In this document: positions 33,828 to 41,250 of the stretch, in pieces | Numbering within the stretch: the stretch's first letter is position 1 | How the letters are laid out: each line of letters opens with the position of its first letter | DNA from: Pseudoselenomonas ruminis | GTDB lineage: Bacteria; Bacillota; Negativicutes; Selenomonadales; Selenomonadaceae | Assembly: GCF_008271295.1 (NCBI RefSeq) | Contig: NZ_VTOY01000009.1 | Location: 34,851-98,850, forward strand | Direction of reading: 5' to 3' | Length of the DNA: 64,000 nucleotides | Program-made: the position numbers and the translations under genes | The notes under the pieces: model-generated | What the model was told of the DNA's origin: nothing | Databases searched by the model: none | Seen by the model: only the letters and a program-made list of their open reading frames with translations

Positions 33828-33854
33828 CTATCGTCAAAAACGCCGTAAAACTTA
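33828..33854 (-). promoter_or_regulatory. Sigma-28 (flagellar) type promoter
   Basis: On the minus strand TAAG (33854-33851), a 15-base spacer and GACGATAG (33835-33828) resemble the flagellar sigma consensus TAAA-N15-GCCGATAA. It lies about 40 bases before the YjfB-like start. Confidence 0.6.
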
Positions 33855-33871
33855 AGTGCTCTCATGGAAAA

Positions 33872-33893
33872 GCCGCCTTCGAAATGAAGGCGG
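33872..33893 (-). terminator. Terminator after the 71-residue hypothetical gene
   Basis: Arms GCCGCCTTC and GAAGGCGGT-like sequence form a short GC-rich hairpin, followed on the minus strand by CTTTTCC. Confidence 0.65.
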
Positions 33894-33912
33894 TCCTGTC
33901 TATTTATCGCCG

Positions 33913-34128
33913 TTATGCTTCCTTGAGTTTCCGGCGAATTTTATCCTGATTCAGTTTTGATAAGCTGCCGGCTGTCCCCAGCACGTACATGCCATCCTTG
34001 AGTCGCAGCAAAAGTCCCGTGCGGCCATTATCGGTCTCAATCACTCCCTTCATCTCGGAATTCTCAGGTAAAGGTCTGTCGCCCCAGAACAACGACTTTG
34101 ACATGTTTCTAAGCTTGCTGATCCTCAT
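33913..34128 (-). CDS. Hypothetical protein, 71 residues
   Basis: No family is recognised. The small basic protein begins MRISKLRNMSKSLFWGDRP and has a strand-rich middle (GRTGLLLRLKDGMYVLGTAG). The C-terminus is lysine-rich. GGGAGG precedes the ATG and a terminator follows the stop, both supporting a real gene. Upstream (34182-34211) is an ACAGCAGG/CCTGCTGT inverted repeat without a T-run, of unknown role. Confidence 0.55.
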   Translation of the reverse strand: MRISKLRNMSKSLFWGDRPLPENSEMKGVIETDNGRTGLLLRLKDGMYVLGTAGSLSKLNQDKIRRKLKEA

Positions 34129-34279
34129 ACTGTAACCTCCCGTGATGTTATTGTCTGTCTATCTCATTACATAGTAACCCTTCGACAGCAGGATTTTTTC
34201 TCCTGCTGTAACTTGTAATAATTTTATGACAATCATCTGAATACTCGCTGAAATATCCGCCCCCGGAAAAATAAAAAAG

Positions 34280-34316
34280 TCCGGTCTTCGCGCATCACAG
34301 ATACGCAAAGACCGGA
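34280..34316 (-). terminator. Terminator of the feo operon
   Basis: Arms CTCCGGTCTT-GCG and CGC-AAGACCGGAC, followed on the minus strand by TTTTTTATTTTT, lie just after the small Cys-rich gene. Confidence 0.85.
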
Positions 34317-34321
34317 GCCTG

Positions 34322-34480
34322 TTATTTTTTTTCGGGGACAGAATGGCACCCGCAACAGCTGCCACTGCACTCCGATGCACCACAGCAATCGGATTTTCCT
34401 TCATGGAAATTGCGATAGATATGCCTAAGGGCAAAGAACAGTGCCACAGCCAACACCGCAGCGACGATAAAGGTTGCCAT
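34322..34480 (-). CDS. FeoB-associated Cys-rich membrane protein
   Basis: The 52-residue protein has one membrane helix (MATFIVAAVLAVALFFALRH). A short cytoplasmic tail of Cys pairs follows: DCCGASECSGSCCGC. Small proteins of this layout accompany feoB in many Firmicutes, where they are presumed to help ferrous iron entry. GGAGGG precedes the ATG, and it lies 49 bases after feoB, with the operon terminator right after its stop. It is short and easily missed by automatic gene calling. Confidence 0.85.
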   Translation of the reverse strand: MATFIVAAVLAVALFFALRHIYRNFHEGKSDCCGASECSGSCCGCHSVPEKK

Positions 34481-34529
34481 AAAAATCCCTCCTATCAACG
34501 ATTATTGGTAACCAAGTTTCATTCACCAA

Positions 34530-36425
34530 TCAGAACCCCAGGAGACGTCCGATCTGATAAACCAGCAGCGAAACGACCCAGGCGATAACGAACATGTAAA
34601 CCGCGGAAAAAGCCATCCACTTCCAGCCGCCAGCTTCTTTCTTGATAGTACCCAGCGCCGTTACACAAGGCGTGTAAAGCTGCGAGAACACCATGAAAGC
34701 CAGCGCCGACAGGGCCGTAAAGCTTGTAGCCATGCCCGTCTGCATCATCTGGCCGGCAGACTCGACAGCATCGGCAGCTTCCGTGGAGACGTCAGCGGCA
34801 CCGTAAAGAACACCAATCGTCGCAACGACCGTCTCTTTTGCCATGATGCCCGAAAGCAGTGCAGCACCGGATTCCCAGGTAGCAAAGCCATGGAACACAA
34901 ACAGATTGGACATCCAGCCACCAAGGACAGCCAGAATCGACTCATCAATTTCACAAGGACCATCGAAGTTATAATTAGACAGTACCCACAGCAGAACCGA
35001 AGCGGCAAAAATAATCGTACCAGCTTTAACCAGATAGCCTTTGCCTTTATCCCAGGTCTCTAAGAGTACCGACTTCATATCCGGCATGCGGTACGGCGGA
35101 AGTTCGAGCAGGAACGTCGAGCCCTTATCCTTAAAGATGGACGAGCCAAGACCTTTGGCCGCAATAATTGCCATGATAACACCGGAAATATACATGGCAA
35201 AGACAACATTGGCTGCATTATCCGGGAAGAACATGGCGGCAAACAAGGCCATGATCGGTAGCTTTGCCCCGCAGGTGAGGAACGGCGTTACGAGAATAGA
35301 AACCATGCGATCCTTCTCCGAATCCAGCGCACGAGCGCCCATGATTGCCGGAACACCGCAGCCAAAGCCCATCATCAGCGGCATGATGCCTTTACCCGTA
35401 AGGCCACAACGGCGCATAATCGGGTCCATGATGAAGGCGATACGGGCCATATAACCCGTACCATCCAGGAAGGACAGGCAGAAGAACAGTACGAAAATCA
35501 GCGGAACGAACGTCAGCACAGCGCCAACACCGCCAATGATACCATCGCAGACGAGGGAAACCAGCCACTCAGCAACACCGGCATCGGTGAGCGCATCGGT
35601 GGCAAAATCGAGGAAGTCCTCATTAATCAGCGAATCCAGTGCGTCGGCAATCGGCTGGCCAATCCACTCAAACGTAATCATGAAAACGCCGTACATAATA
35701 GCCAGGAAAATCGGCAGTGCCAAAACGCCATTGGCGAGGAATCTATCGATTTTTTCCGATTTCGTCTGTCCAACATTGGACATCGTAACTGCCTGCGCGA
35801 TAACCGTATCAATCAGCGCATAACGGGCCTCGATGATTTCTTCCTGTTTCTCCGACTCCGTCTTGCCGCTGGCTTCAATCTCCTGGACCTTGATGATATG
35901 ATCCTTCACCAACTGGCTCGGCTCGTAATTCGACATAACCGTAGACGTGAAGATGTCCAGCAGTTTTCTGGCACTCTTGCTGCTGCGGCCCACCGTCTGA
36001 ACAACCGGCATGCCCAGCGCATCCTCAAGCTTGCGGCAATCAATCTTAATACCACGGCGCTCGGCATCATCGGCCATGTTGAGGTCAATCAAAAGGGGAA
36101 TGCCCTTTTCAAGCAGCTGCACCGTCAGGAACAAGTTGCGCTCGATATTCGAGCTGTCCACTACGTCCATGACGAGGTCCAGTTTGTTATTCATGAGGTA
36201 ATCGATGACGATTTTTTCTTCTGGAGAACGGGCGTTAATGCTATACGTACCTGGGAGGTCAACGATGGAAATTGCACGGTCCTGATGACGTGCATAACCG
36301 ACTTTTTTATCAACGGTTACGCCCGGCCAGTTGCCGATTTTCTGGCGGGCGCCAGTGAGTTCATTAAATATCGTGGATTTACCGGTATTCGGATTACCGG
36401 TTAATGCTACTGCAATTGTTGCCAT
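34530..36425 (-). CDS. feoB: Ferrous iron transport protein B
   Basis: The 631-residue protein has an N-terminal G domain with the P-loop GNPNTGKST at 10-18, DLPGTYS (G3) and NMADDAERRG (G4). A GDI-like helical spacer follows, and then a polytopic membrane domain with Gate regions (GCGVPAIMGARAL, GAKLPIMALF). It imports Fe2+ across the inner membrane with GTP hydrolysis. The start at 36425 begins with the family-typical IAVALTGNPN. It is shorter than E. coli FeoB but within the range of Firmicutes proteins. It is in an operon with feoA and the Cys-rich partner. Confidence 0.96.
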   Translation of the reverse strand: MATIAVALTGNPNTGKSTIFNELTGARQKIGNWPGVTVDKKVGYARHQDRAISIVDLPGTYSINARSPEEKIVIDYLMNNKLDLVMDVVDSSNIERNLFLTVQLLEKGIPLLIDLNMADDAERRGIKIDCRKLEDALGMPVVQTVGRSSKSARKLLDIFTSTVMSNYEPSQLVKDHIIKVQEIEASGKTESEKQEEIIEARYALIDTVIAQAVTMSNVGQTKSEKIDRFLANGVLALPIFLAIMYGVFMITFEWIGQPIADALDSLINEDFLDFATDALTDAGVAEWLVSLVCDGIIGGVGAVLTFVPLIFVLFFCLSFLDGTGYMARIAFIMDPIMRRCGLTGKGIMPLMMGFGCGVPAIMGARALDSEKDRMVSILVTPFLTCGAKLPIMALFAAMFFPDNAANVVFAMYISGVIMAIIAAKGLGSSIFKDKGSTFLLELPPYRMPDMKSVLLETWDKGKGYLVKAGTIIFAASVLLWVLSNYNFDGPCEIDESILAVLGGWMSNLFVFHGFATWESGAALLSGIMAKETVVATIGVLYGAADVSTEAADAVESAGQMMQTGMATSFTALSALAFMVFSQLYTPCVTALGTIKKEAGGWKWMAFSAVYMFVIAWVVSLLVYQIGRLLGF

Positions 36426-36444
36426 TTTACTAAATCGTCTCCTT

Positions 36445-36669
36445 TTAACCAACCTGCTCTACGGTAACATTCTCTGCATCCGCGCGGCGAAGAGCCAGAT
36501 TATACGAACGGACGCTGATAGCGATTGGGTCGCCCAGCGGAGCTGCCCGCAGGACTTTTACCTTCGTCCCCGGCGTAAGGCCCATAGTCATGAGACGTTC
36601 TTTCAAGCTGCTATCGTCAATCTGCTTGATTTTCAACGTCATGCCTGTTTTACCCTCTTTAAGAGTCAT
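36445..36669 (-). CDS. feoA: Ferrous iron transport protein A
   Basis: The 74-residue cytosolic SH3-like protein assists FeoB. Family features are RLMTMGLTPGTKVKVLRAAPLGDPIAISV and the ALRRADAENVTV ending. The start at 36669 follows TGGGAGG; the longer frame to 36768 runs through the promoter region and is not used. FeoB starts 20 bases downstream. Confidence 0.93.
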   Translation of the reverse strand: MTLKEGKTGMTLKIKQIDDSSLKERLMTMGLTPGTKVKVLRAAPLGDPIAISVRSYNLALRRADAENVTVEQVG

Positions 36670-36746
36670 AGAAAAACCTCCCAAATGAATTGAATAAGTG
36701 CACGCATCAAAGATGCGGGATAAATGATATTGTTTATCTTCAAACA

Positions 36747-36775
36747 TGATAACGTATATCAATAGCAATTGTCAA
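36747..36775 (-). promoter_or_regulatory. Promoter of feoAB with a Fur-box-like region
   Basis: TTGACA (36775-36770) and TTATCA (36752-36747) lie 17 bases apart on the minus strand. The surrounding sequence contains repeated GATAAT-like hexamers (GATAAT, TATTGATAT, GTTATC), as expected of a Fur operator that shuts off the promoter when iron is plentiful. The operator reading is inference. Confidence 0.6.
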
Positions 36776-36818
36776 GGATTATCAATTACATTTAAGAAAT
36801 TTTCTCAAAAAAAAAAGC

Positions 36819-36843
36819 AAGCCACCGTTCTTCCCGGTGACTT
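36819..36843 (-). terminator. Terminator of the porin gene
   Basis: On the minus strand, arms AAGTCACCG and CGGTGGCTT (one G-T pair) enclose GGAAGAA and are followed by GCTTTTTTTTTT. Its left arm overlaps one of the TGACNNGTCA palindromes. Confidence 0.8.
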
Positions 36844-36875
36844 GTCAAATTTGACCGGTCAAATTGACCGGTCAA
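36837..36875. repeat. Cluster of three TGACNNGTCA palindromes after the porin gene
   Basis: TGACTTGTCA (36838), TGACCGGTCA (36852) and TGACCGGTCA (36865), the last two fully TTGACCGGTCAA, are spaced 13-14 bases centre to centre. They lie between the porin stop codon and its terminator hairpin. Confidence 0.7.
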
Positions 36876-36897
36876 CCAATATGCACTTAGTAAAGGC

Positions 36898-38160
36898 TTA
36901 GAAGAAACATTCCACGCGGGCGAAATACTGCTTAATCCCCTGATGCGAATCGATTCGTTCCCCATCGCCATACTTGAGGATTACGCCGACGTTTTTAAGC
37001 GGCGCATATTTTGCACCGACTTCCCAGCCCTTCTGCCCATAGTGAAGCGCATCGTCAGTACCGGCAGCCGCTGCGCTTTCTCCGAGCTGGCGATAGGCGC
37101 TGTAAAGCTGCCACGACCCTTGCATTTCGGGCCGGTACGTTCCGTAATCGAGTTCCGTTTGCCAGGCAGTATCCTGACTCTTAGCCTTCGTATTTTCTGC
37201 ATAGGCGCCGCTTAGGCGCAGGCGGTTAGTAAACCGGTAGGCGCCATGCAGCGACCAAATAGCGGCCGTATTTCCCGCCGAAAAGTAAGCCGAATCCCAG
37301 CTGTCATTTTTCAGCCGATAGGCACCTGCCCCCGCCAAGATTTTATTCTTCGTACCGTCAAAATTGATTCCATATAAATCGGCAGCTTCAGCGCTAACAA
37401 TGCCAAAGTCTGGCGAAAGTTCCTCCGGACTCAGGCGGCCCCCCAGCAAAGTGAGCACGGCACCATCCTGCCGTTTCAAGCCGCCGCCAAACGAAGCCAC
37501 CGCTCCCGAACACTGCCCATCCCAGAGCATGCCCTCCTCGTTGGTATAAAGCGGCAGTTTGCCAAACGTCAGCTGCAGCGCATCGTAATCCCCCTGCGCA
37601 TAGATGCGCTCCAAGCGCACCGTCCCCGTCTCATCCTGCGAAAGTTCCTGCGCAGCTTCCAGGCGTGCCTTTACCTGCCAATGAGGCTCAATGGCCGCCG
37701 ATGGTTCCAGACGCAGCAGCAGCGTATTGCTGCTGCGCCTGCCCGCAGCCGATGTCCTTGCCTGCTTATTCGTATACTCCACCTTGCCATTCCATTGGAC
37801 AACATCTGCCTGCTGTTCCAAACAGGCCACACGAACGCCCAATGCATTTAAATCGTCGCTGAATTCCGCGGCGAGCTGAGCAATCATCTGTTTATCCCGA
37901 GTGCTCACTTCCACATCTTTTTCTGCCGCCATCGCCCGCGCTATCATCATAGCCATCTCATAGCGGGTAATTTCCCGCTGGCCCTTGAGCGTCATATCAT
38001 CATACCCCGTGAGCACGCCATCGGACACCAGCTCCGTTACGGCTTCATACGCCCAATGATCCGCCGGAACATCCGCAAACGGATTGCCCGCCGCCAGGAC
38101 GGAAGTTGTAAAAAACACGGTAAGTGCCACCGCTATCATACCGATTTTCTTAAACATCAT
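36898..38160 (-). CDS. SLH-domain outer-membrane porin (OmpM-like)
   Basis: The 420-residue protein has a signal peptide ending near Val-Leu-Ala-Ala (residue 24). One SLH domain follows (NPFADVPADHWAYEAV, then ITRYEMAMMIARAM), then a short helical stretch and a C-terminal region of alternating strands. The terminal residues are CFF, the aromatic end expected of an outer-membrane beta-barrel. In Negativicutes such proteins anchor the outer membrane to cadaverine-modified peptidoglycan through SLH and form pores. The start at 38160 follows AAAGGAG; the frame upstream only runs through the promoter. Confidence 0.9.
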   Translation of the reverse strand: MMFKKIGMIAVALTVFFTTSVLAAGNPFADVPADHWAYEAVTELVSDGVLTGYDDMTLKGQREITRYEMAMMIARAMAAEKDVEVSTRDKQMIAQLAAEFSDDLNALGVRVACLEQQADVVQWNGKVEYTNKQARTSAAGRRSSNTLLLRLEPSAAIEPHWQVKARLEAAQELSQDETGTVRLERIYAQGDYDALQLTFGKLPLYTNEEGMLWDGQCSGAVASFGGGLKRQDGAVLTLLGGRLSPEELSPDFGIVSAEAADLYGINFDGTKNKILAGAGAYRLKNDSWDSAYFSAGNTAAIWSLHGAYRFTNRLRLSGAYAENTKAKSQDTAWQTELDYGTYRPEMQGSWQLYSAYRQLGESAAAAGTDDALHYGQKGWEVGAKYAPLKNVGVILKYGDGERIDSHQGIKQYFARVECFF

Positions 38161-38215
38161 CGAAAATTTCTCCTTTGTCTTTCCGAGCGATTCGATATTT
38201 TTCGTCGCCGTTCCT

Positions 38216-38245
38216 ATTATAACGCGATTGTTCACATTTTGCCAA
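38216..38245 (-). promoter_or_regulatory. Promoter of the porin gene
   Basis: TTGGCA (38245-38240) and TATAAT (38221-38216) are separated by 18 bases on the minus strand, about 55 bases before the porin start. Confidence 0.7.
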
Positions 38246-38279
38246 AGAGAAAATTTCGCTATTTCTTCAAAATAAAAAG

Positions 38280-38313
38280 CCTTCCCATATCGGTATCCAC
38301 CAATACGGGAAGG
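38280..38313 (-). terminator. Terminator of the sodium symporter gene
   Basis: Arms CCTTCCC-TAT-GGT and ACC-ATA-GGGAAGG pair across a short loop and are followed on the minus strand by CTTTTTATTTTG. Confidence 0.85.
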
Positions 38314-38319
38314 TTCCCA

Positions 38320-39711
38320 TTACAATAATATTCCAAACGCCTGCAGACAGAGAATCAACATAATCACCGGCGCAACATAGCGGATGATAAAACGGTAGAG
38401 CCATTTCCGCGGCATCACGCTGCCATCGCGTTCCATCTCCTCGATGATCCAATCCGGTTTGACAATCCAACCGATAAGGACAGCCGAGCAAAGGGAAATC
38501 ACCGGCATCATACAGGAGTTGCTGATGTAGTCCATGATATCGAGCAACTGTCCCGTCGTCCCATTCGGCAGCCCGACTTCAAGGTAGAACACACTGTAAC
38601 CCAAGGCAATCACAACGCTGATAACCGTATAGACGATGCCGAGCACACGGGTCACCGTCTCGCGGCGCGCACGGAAAATCTCCATGCAGTTGGCCGTTAT
38701 CGCCTCCAAGACCGATATGCAGCTCGTAAGGGCAGCAAACCCTGCCATGATAAAAAAGGCCATGCCAATAAATGGACCAACAGCCCCCATGGAGGCAAAG
38801 ACCTTCGGCAGTGAGACAAACATAAGCTTCGGACCAGCTGCCATCCCCTCCATGCCGGAGAAAACAAAAATCGACGGAATAATCATCATGCCAGCCAGCA
38901 GTCCCACAAAGGTATCAAACAGGCATATCTGTGAAACCGACTGATTGAGATTCACATCTTTGCGCACATAACAACCGTAGGTAATCATAATCCCCATCGA
39001 AACGCTGAGCGAGAAGAAAATCTGGCTCATGGCATCGAGCAGAATCTGCAAAAACTTGCCAAGCGTAAGCTGGGCAAAATCCGGCATCATATAAACGCCA
39101 AGCCCCTGAAGGCCCGTGCGGGTCACACCATCGGCATCGGTGTAGCTGAGACTCAGCGAATAACCGGCAATCAGGATGATGGCCACAAGCAGAACCGGCA
39201 TCATCAGCCGCGAACATTTTTCAATGCCTTTCTCGACGCCACGATAGACAATCACCGCCGTCAAGAGCATAAAGAGCACCGCATAAAGCCCGGCCTCCCA
39301 AGGATTCGTAATGAAGGACACAAAGTAGGCATCCGCCGCAGCTGCCCCGGCTTGACCGGTCACAAAGGCCACGGCGTACTTTAATATCCAGCCGCCGATA
39401 ACGGCATAATAGGTCATAATCAGCACGGGCACCAGAAAGGTCAGAACCCCCAAAAACCATGCACGCGGATCCATCGACTGATACGCCCGGATGGAGTTCT
39501 TCTGCGTCCGGCGGCCAATGGCCAAATCCGACGATAACAACACATAACCAAAGGTCATGACCAAAATCAAATAAATCAGCAAAAACAGTCCGCCGCCATC
39601 TTTCGCGGTCAAATACGGAAAGCGCCAGAGATTCCCGACACCAACGGCAGAACCTGCAGCAGCCAAAACAAATCCCATCTGTCCGGAAAAGCTGCTCGAA
39701 TTCTCATGCAT
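38320..39711 (-). CDS. Sodium-dependent transporter, NSS (SNF) family
   Basis: The 463-residue membrane protein is of the neurotransmitter:sodium symporter family, bacterial relatives of LeuT. The first membrane segment carries GFVLAAAGSAVGVGNLWRFP, the Na+ and substrate site. About 11-12 further hydrophobic segments follow, the length found in prokaryotic NSS proteins. It imports an amino acid or related amine with Na+. The ATG at 39711 has GAGGTG upstream; the GTG three codons earlier lies inside that site. It is monocistronic. Confidence 0.92.
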   Translation of the reverse strand: MHENSSSFSGQMGFVLAAAGSAVGVGNLWRFPYLTAKDGGGLFLLIYLILVMTFGYVLLSSDLAIGRRTQKNSIRAYQSMDPRAWFLGVLTFLVPVLIMTYYAVIGGWILKYAVAFVTGQAGAAAADAYFVSFITNPWEAGLYAVLFMLLTAVIVYRGVEKGIEKCSRLMMPVLLVAIILIAGYSLSLSYTDADGVTRTGLQGLGVYMMPDFAQLTLGKFLQILLDAMSQIFFSLSVSMGIMITYGCYVRKDVNLNQSVSQICLFDTFVGLLAGMMIIPSIFVFSGMEGMAAGPKLMFVSLPKVFASMGAVGPFIGMAFFIMAGFAALTSCISVLEAITANCMEIFRARRETVTRVLGIVYTVISVVIALGYSVFYLEVGLPNGTTGQLLDIMDYISNSCMMPVISLCSAVLIGWIVKPDWIIEEMERDGSVMPRKWLYRFIIRYVAPVIMLILCLQAFGILL

Positions 39712-39743
39712 AGAAGTCACCTCAAATTTTTCTTTGTTGCTCC

Positions 39744-39772
39744 ATCATAACAGTTTACACCAATAATGTAAA
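39744..39772 (-). promoter_or_regulatory. Promoter of the sodium symporter gene
   Basis: TTTACA (39772-39767) and TATGAT (39749-39744), 17 bases apart on the minus strand, give a leader of about 30 bases. Confidence 0.7.
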
Positions 39773-39954
39773 GAAAAATCTCGTGCAAATAGATAAATAT
39801 GTACTTTAATCCGCTACCAATGCACTTTTAAGGTTTTTCCTGCACTTTATTCACCGTAGTAAACCATTTCGATTTTAATGTATACCGAGGATGCCACTTT
39901 CCCATAAGCCGGATAATTTACCCTTATCTATTAGAGAGACTCGTTTTGAGCCAA

Positions 39955-40160
39955 TTCGCCGGCAGCAAGGGACACAGTACCAACGCTCCGCCGGTGACAA
40001 CCCGCTACAAGAAATTTTTGCCTTTTAATTAAAAGTTGGAAAAAATTAAACGCGCTTCGCTTGAACGAAATTCTTTTCCAACGGGAACGCAGGCAAAAAT
40101 TTCTTGCTTAACGCGGAACGTCAAGGCTGCGCTTATGGTACTGTGTCCCTTACTGCCTGG
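39955..40160 (+). repeat. Nested inverted-repeat element, copy A
   Basis: Outer arms AAGGGACACAGTACCA (39967-39982) and its exact complement (40136-40151) extend into GGCAG (39961) and CTGCC (40153). Middle arms CAAGAAATTTTTGCCT (40008-40023) pair perfectly with 40091-40106. Inner arms GTTGGAAAA-AATT (40035-40047) pair with 40069-40082, leaving one bulged C. The terminal loop contains AAACGCGCTTCGCTTG. The whole can fold into one long rod with internal loops. A second, diverged copy lies just downstream in reverse orientation. Confidence 0.75.
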
Positions 40161-40197
40161 GGATGAGTCGCAAAAGTTCATTCCTGTTATAATCCTC

Positions 40198-40400
40198 AGC
40201 CGCCGCTAGGGGCAGTGCCATAAACGAAGCGTTTGATGGTTTCCGTTAAGAACGAAATTTTTATCCTCCCCTTCGTCGGAAAATTGCTACCGTCCAAGCG
40301 AAGCGCGTTTTGCAACTTTTCCGATGCTTAATTAAGGATAAAAATTTCGTTTAGGAAAACATCTCCCGCGTAGTGTTGGCACAGCCCCTAGCGGCGGCGA
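40198..40400 (-). repeat. Nested inverted-repeat element, copy B (reverse orientation)
   Basis: Outer 21-base arms at 40200-40220 and 40377-40397 pair with one mismatch. Middle 17-base arms (AACGAAATTTTTATCCT, 40251-40267, with 40335-40351) pair perfectly. Inner TCGGAAAA-TTGC (40276-40287) pairs with 40312-40324 around one bulged C. Read on the minus strand it aligns with copy A over its whole length, sharing GAAATTTTT, TTAATTAA, AAACGCGCTTCGCTTG, CTTAACG and TTATGG-ACTG. Where the stems differ, both arms change together. Confidence 0.75.
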
Positions 40401-40430
40401 AGAGCAGACTCGCCCCCTATGAACCTGAAA

Positions 40431-40462
40431 AATCCGTTGACTCATTCCTAAGCCAACGGATT
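40431..40462 (-). terminator. Terminator of the metal-chelate ABC importer operon
   Basis: On the minus strand, arms AATCCGTTG and CAACGGATT enclose a 14-base loop and are followed by TTTTC. It lies immediately after the ATPase gene stop. Confidence 0.8.
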
Positions 40463-40465
40463 ATC

Positions 40466-41248
40466 CTATCTTACCAACTCCACCGGCGAGAGCACTGCCG
40501 CCCCCTGGCTGTTGGTGAATATATCTGCTTTTACATGAAATACTTTTGCCAGCATATCGACCGTCAAAATATCCCGCGGCGCGCCCTGCGCAATCACCTT
40601 ATGATCAGTCAAAACGGCAATCTCATCGGCGTATTGCAACGCATGATTGATATCGTGGAGCACCATGACAACCGTCATGCCGTATTGCTCCTTGATATGG
40701 GTCACAATCTCCATGACCTCTAACTGATGAGCAATATCAAGATACGTAGTCGGCTCATCGAGCAGCAAAAATTCCGGCTGTTGGGCTAACGCCATGGCCA
40801 AAAATGCCCGCTGCCGTTCTCCTCCCGAAAGCGTCTGCACCTGCCGGTTGGCAAACTGCTCCACCTTAGTTACGCCCATCGCCCACTCCACCGCCTCGCG
40901 ATCCTTTTGGGCATTTCCCGGACGAAACCAGCTGCGATACGGAAACCGCCCATAATCGACAAGCTGCCGCACCGTAGTATCAGCCGGTACCGTCGCCCCT
41001 TGCGGAAGAATCGCCAATTTCTTTGCCATCGCCCGGCGAGAAATCGTCCGGATATCCGTTCCCCCTAGGCGGACCGTGCCACAGTAATTGCTATTGAGCC
41101 CCGCCGCTGTCCGGAGCAGGGTCGACTTGCCAGCACCATTCGGGCCAATAACCGCCGTTCGCTTGCCGCTGGGAAATTTCACCGACAGGTCATGCAATAT
41201 CACCTTATGGGCAATGGATACCCCTAGCTTCTCAACTGTCAGCGCCAT
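40466..41248 (-). CDS. ABC importer ATPase, iron-chelate/cobalamin type
   Basis: The 260-residue protein has Walker A GPNGAGKST (about residue 37), the signature LSGGERQRAFLAMALAQ, and Walker B LLLDEPT. It is of the FepC/BtuD/HmuV type. It powers import with the permease and binding protein encoded just upstream in the operon. The ATG at 41248, 2 bases past the permease stop, has AAAGGAG upstream; a GTG two codons earlier is too close to that site. The linked cobI gene makes a corrinoid or cobalt-linked substrate more likely than a siderophore (inference). Confidence 0.9.
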   Translation of the reverse strand: MALTVEKLGVSIAHKVILHDLSVKFPSGKRTAVIGPNGAGKSTLLRTAAGLNSNYCGTVRLGGTDIRTISRRAMAKKLAILPQGATVPADTTVRQLVDYGRFPYRSWFRPGNAQKDREAVEWAMGVTKVEQFANRQVQTLSGGERQRAFLAMALAQQPEFLLLDEPTTYLDIAHQLEVMEIVTHIKEQYGMTVVMVLHDINHALQYADEIAVLTDHKVIAQGAPRDILTVDMLAKVFHVKADIFTNSQGAAVLSPVELVR

Positions 41249-41250
41249 AA

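Larger units (their letters stand above)
39773..40430. other. Gene-free region holding two structured elements
   Basis: No plausible coding frame with a ribosome site lies in these 658 bases; the open frames here are interrupted or run through the inverted repeats. 39773-39954 is AT-rich and featureless to my eye. 39955-40160 and 40198-40400 hold the two nested-palindrome elements described separately. Confidence 0.6.

Noticed and set aside
34182..34211. ACAGCAGG / CCTGCTGT inverted repeat considered as a terminator
   Set aside because: There is no T-run after it on either strand; it is too short to claim another role.
34159..34434. 91-codon minus-strand frame overlapping the FeoB-associated gene
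   Set aside because: It is in another frame of the Cys-rich gene and its terminator, with no ribosome site.
39891..39940. Cobalamin-riboswitch-like words (GGGAAAGTGGCA) on the minus strand
   Set aside because: The other conserved boxes of the cobalamin riboswitch are missing, and the region lies upstream of the symporter promoter rather than in a leader.
39773..40430. CRISPR array or tRNA cluster in the large intergenic region
   Set aside because: No regularly spaced direct repeats and no cloverleaf; the signal is nested inverted repeats.
40373..40723. Plus-strand 116-codon open frame over the element and the ABC ATPase gene
   Set aside because: It runs antisense through the ATPase coding region and the inverted repeat, and has no ribosome site.
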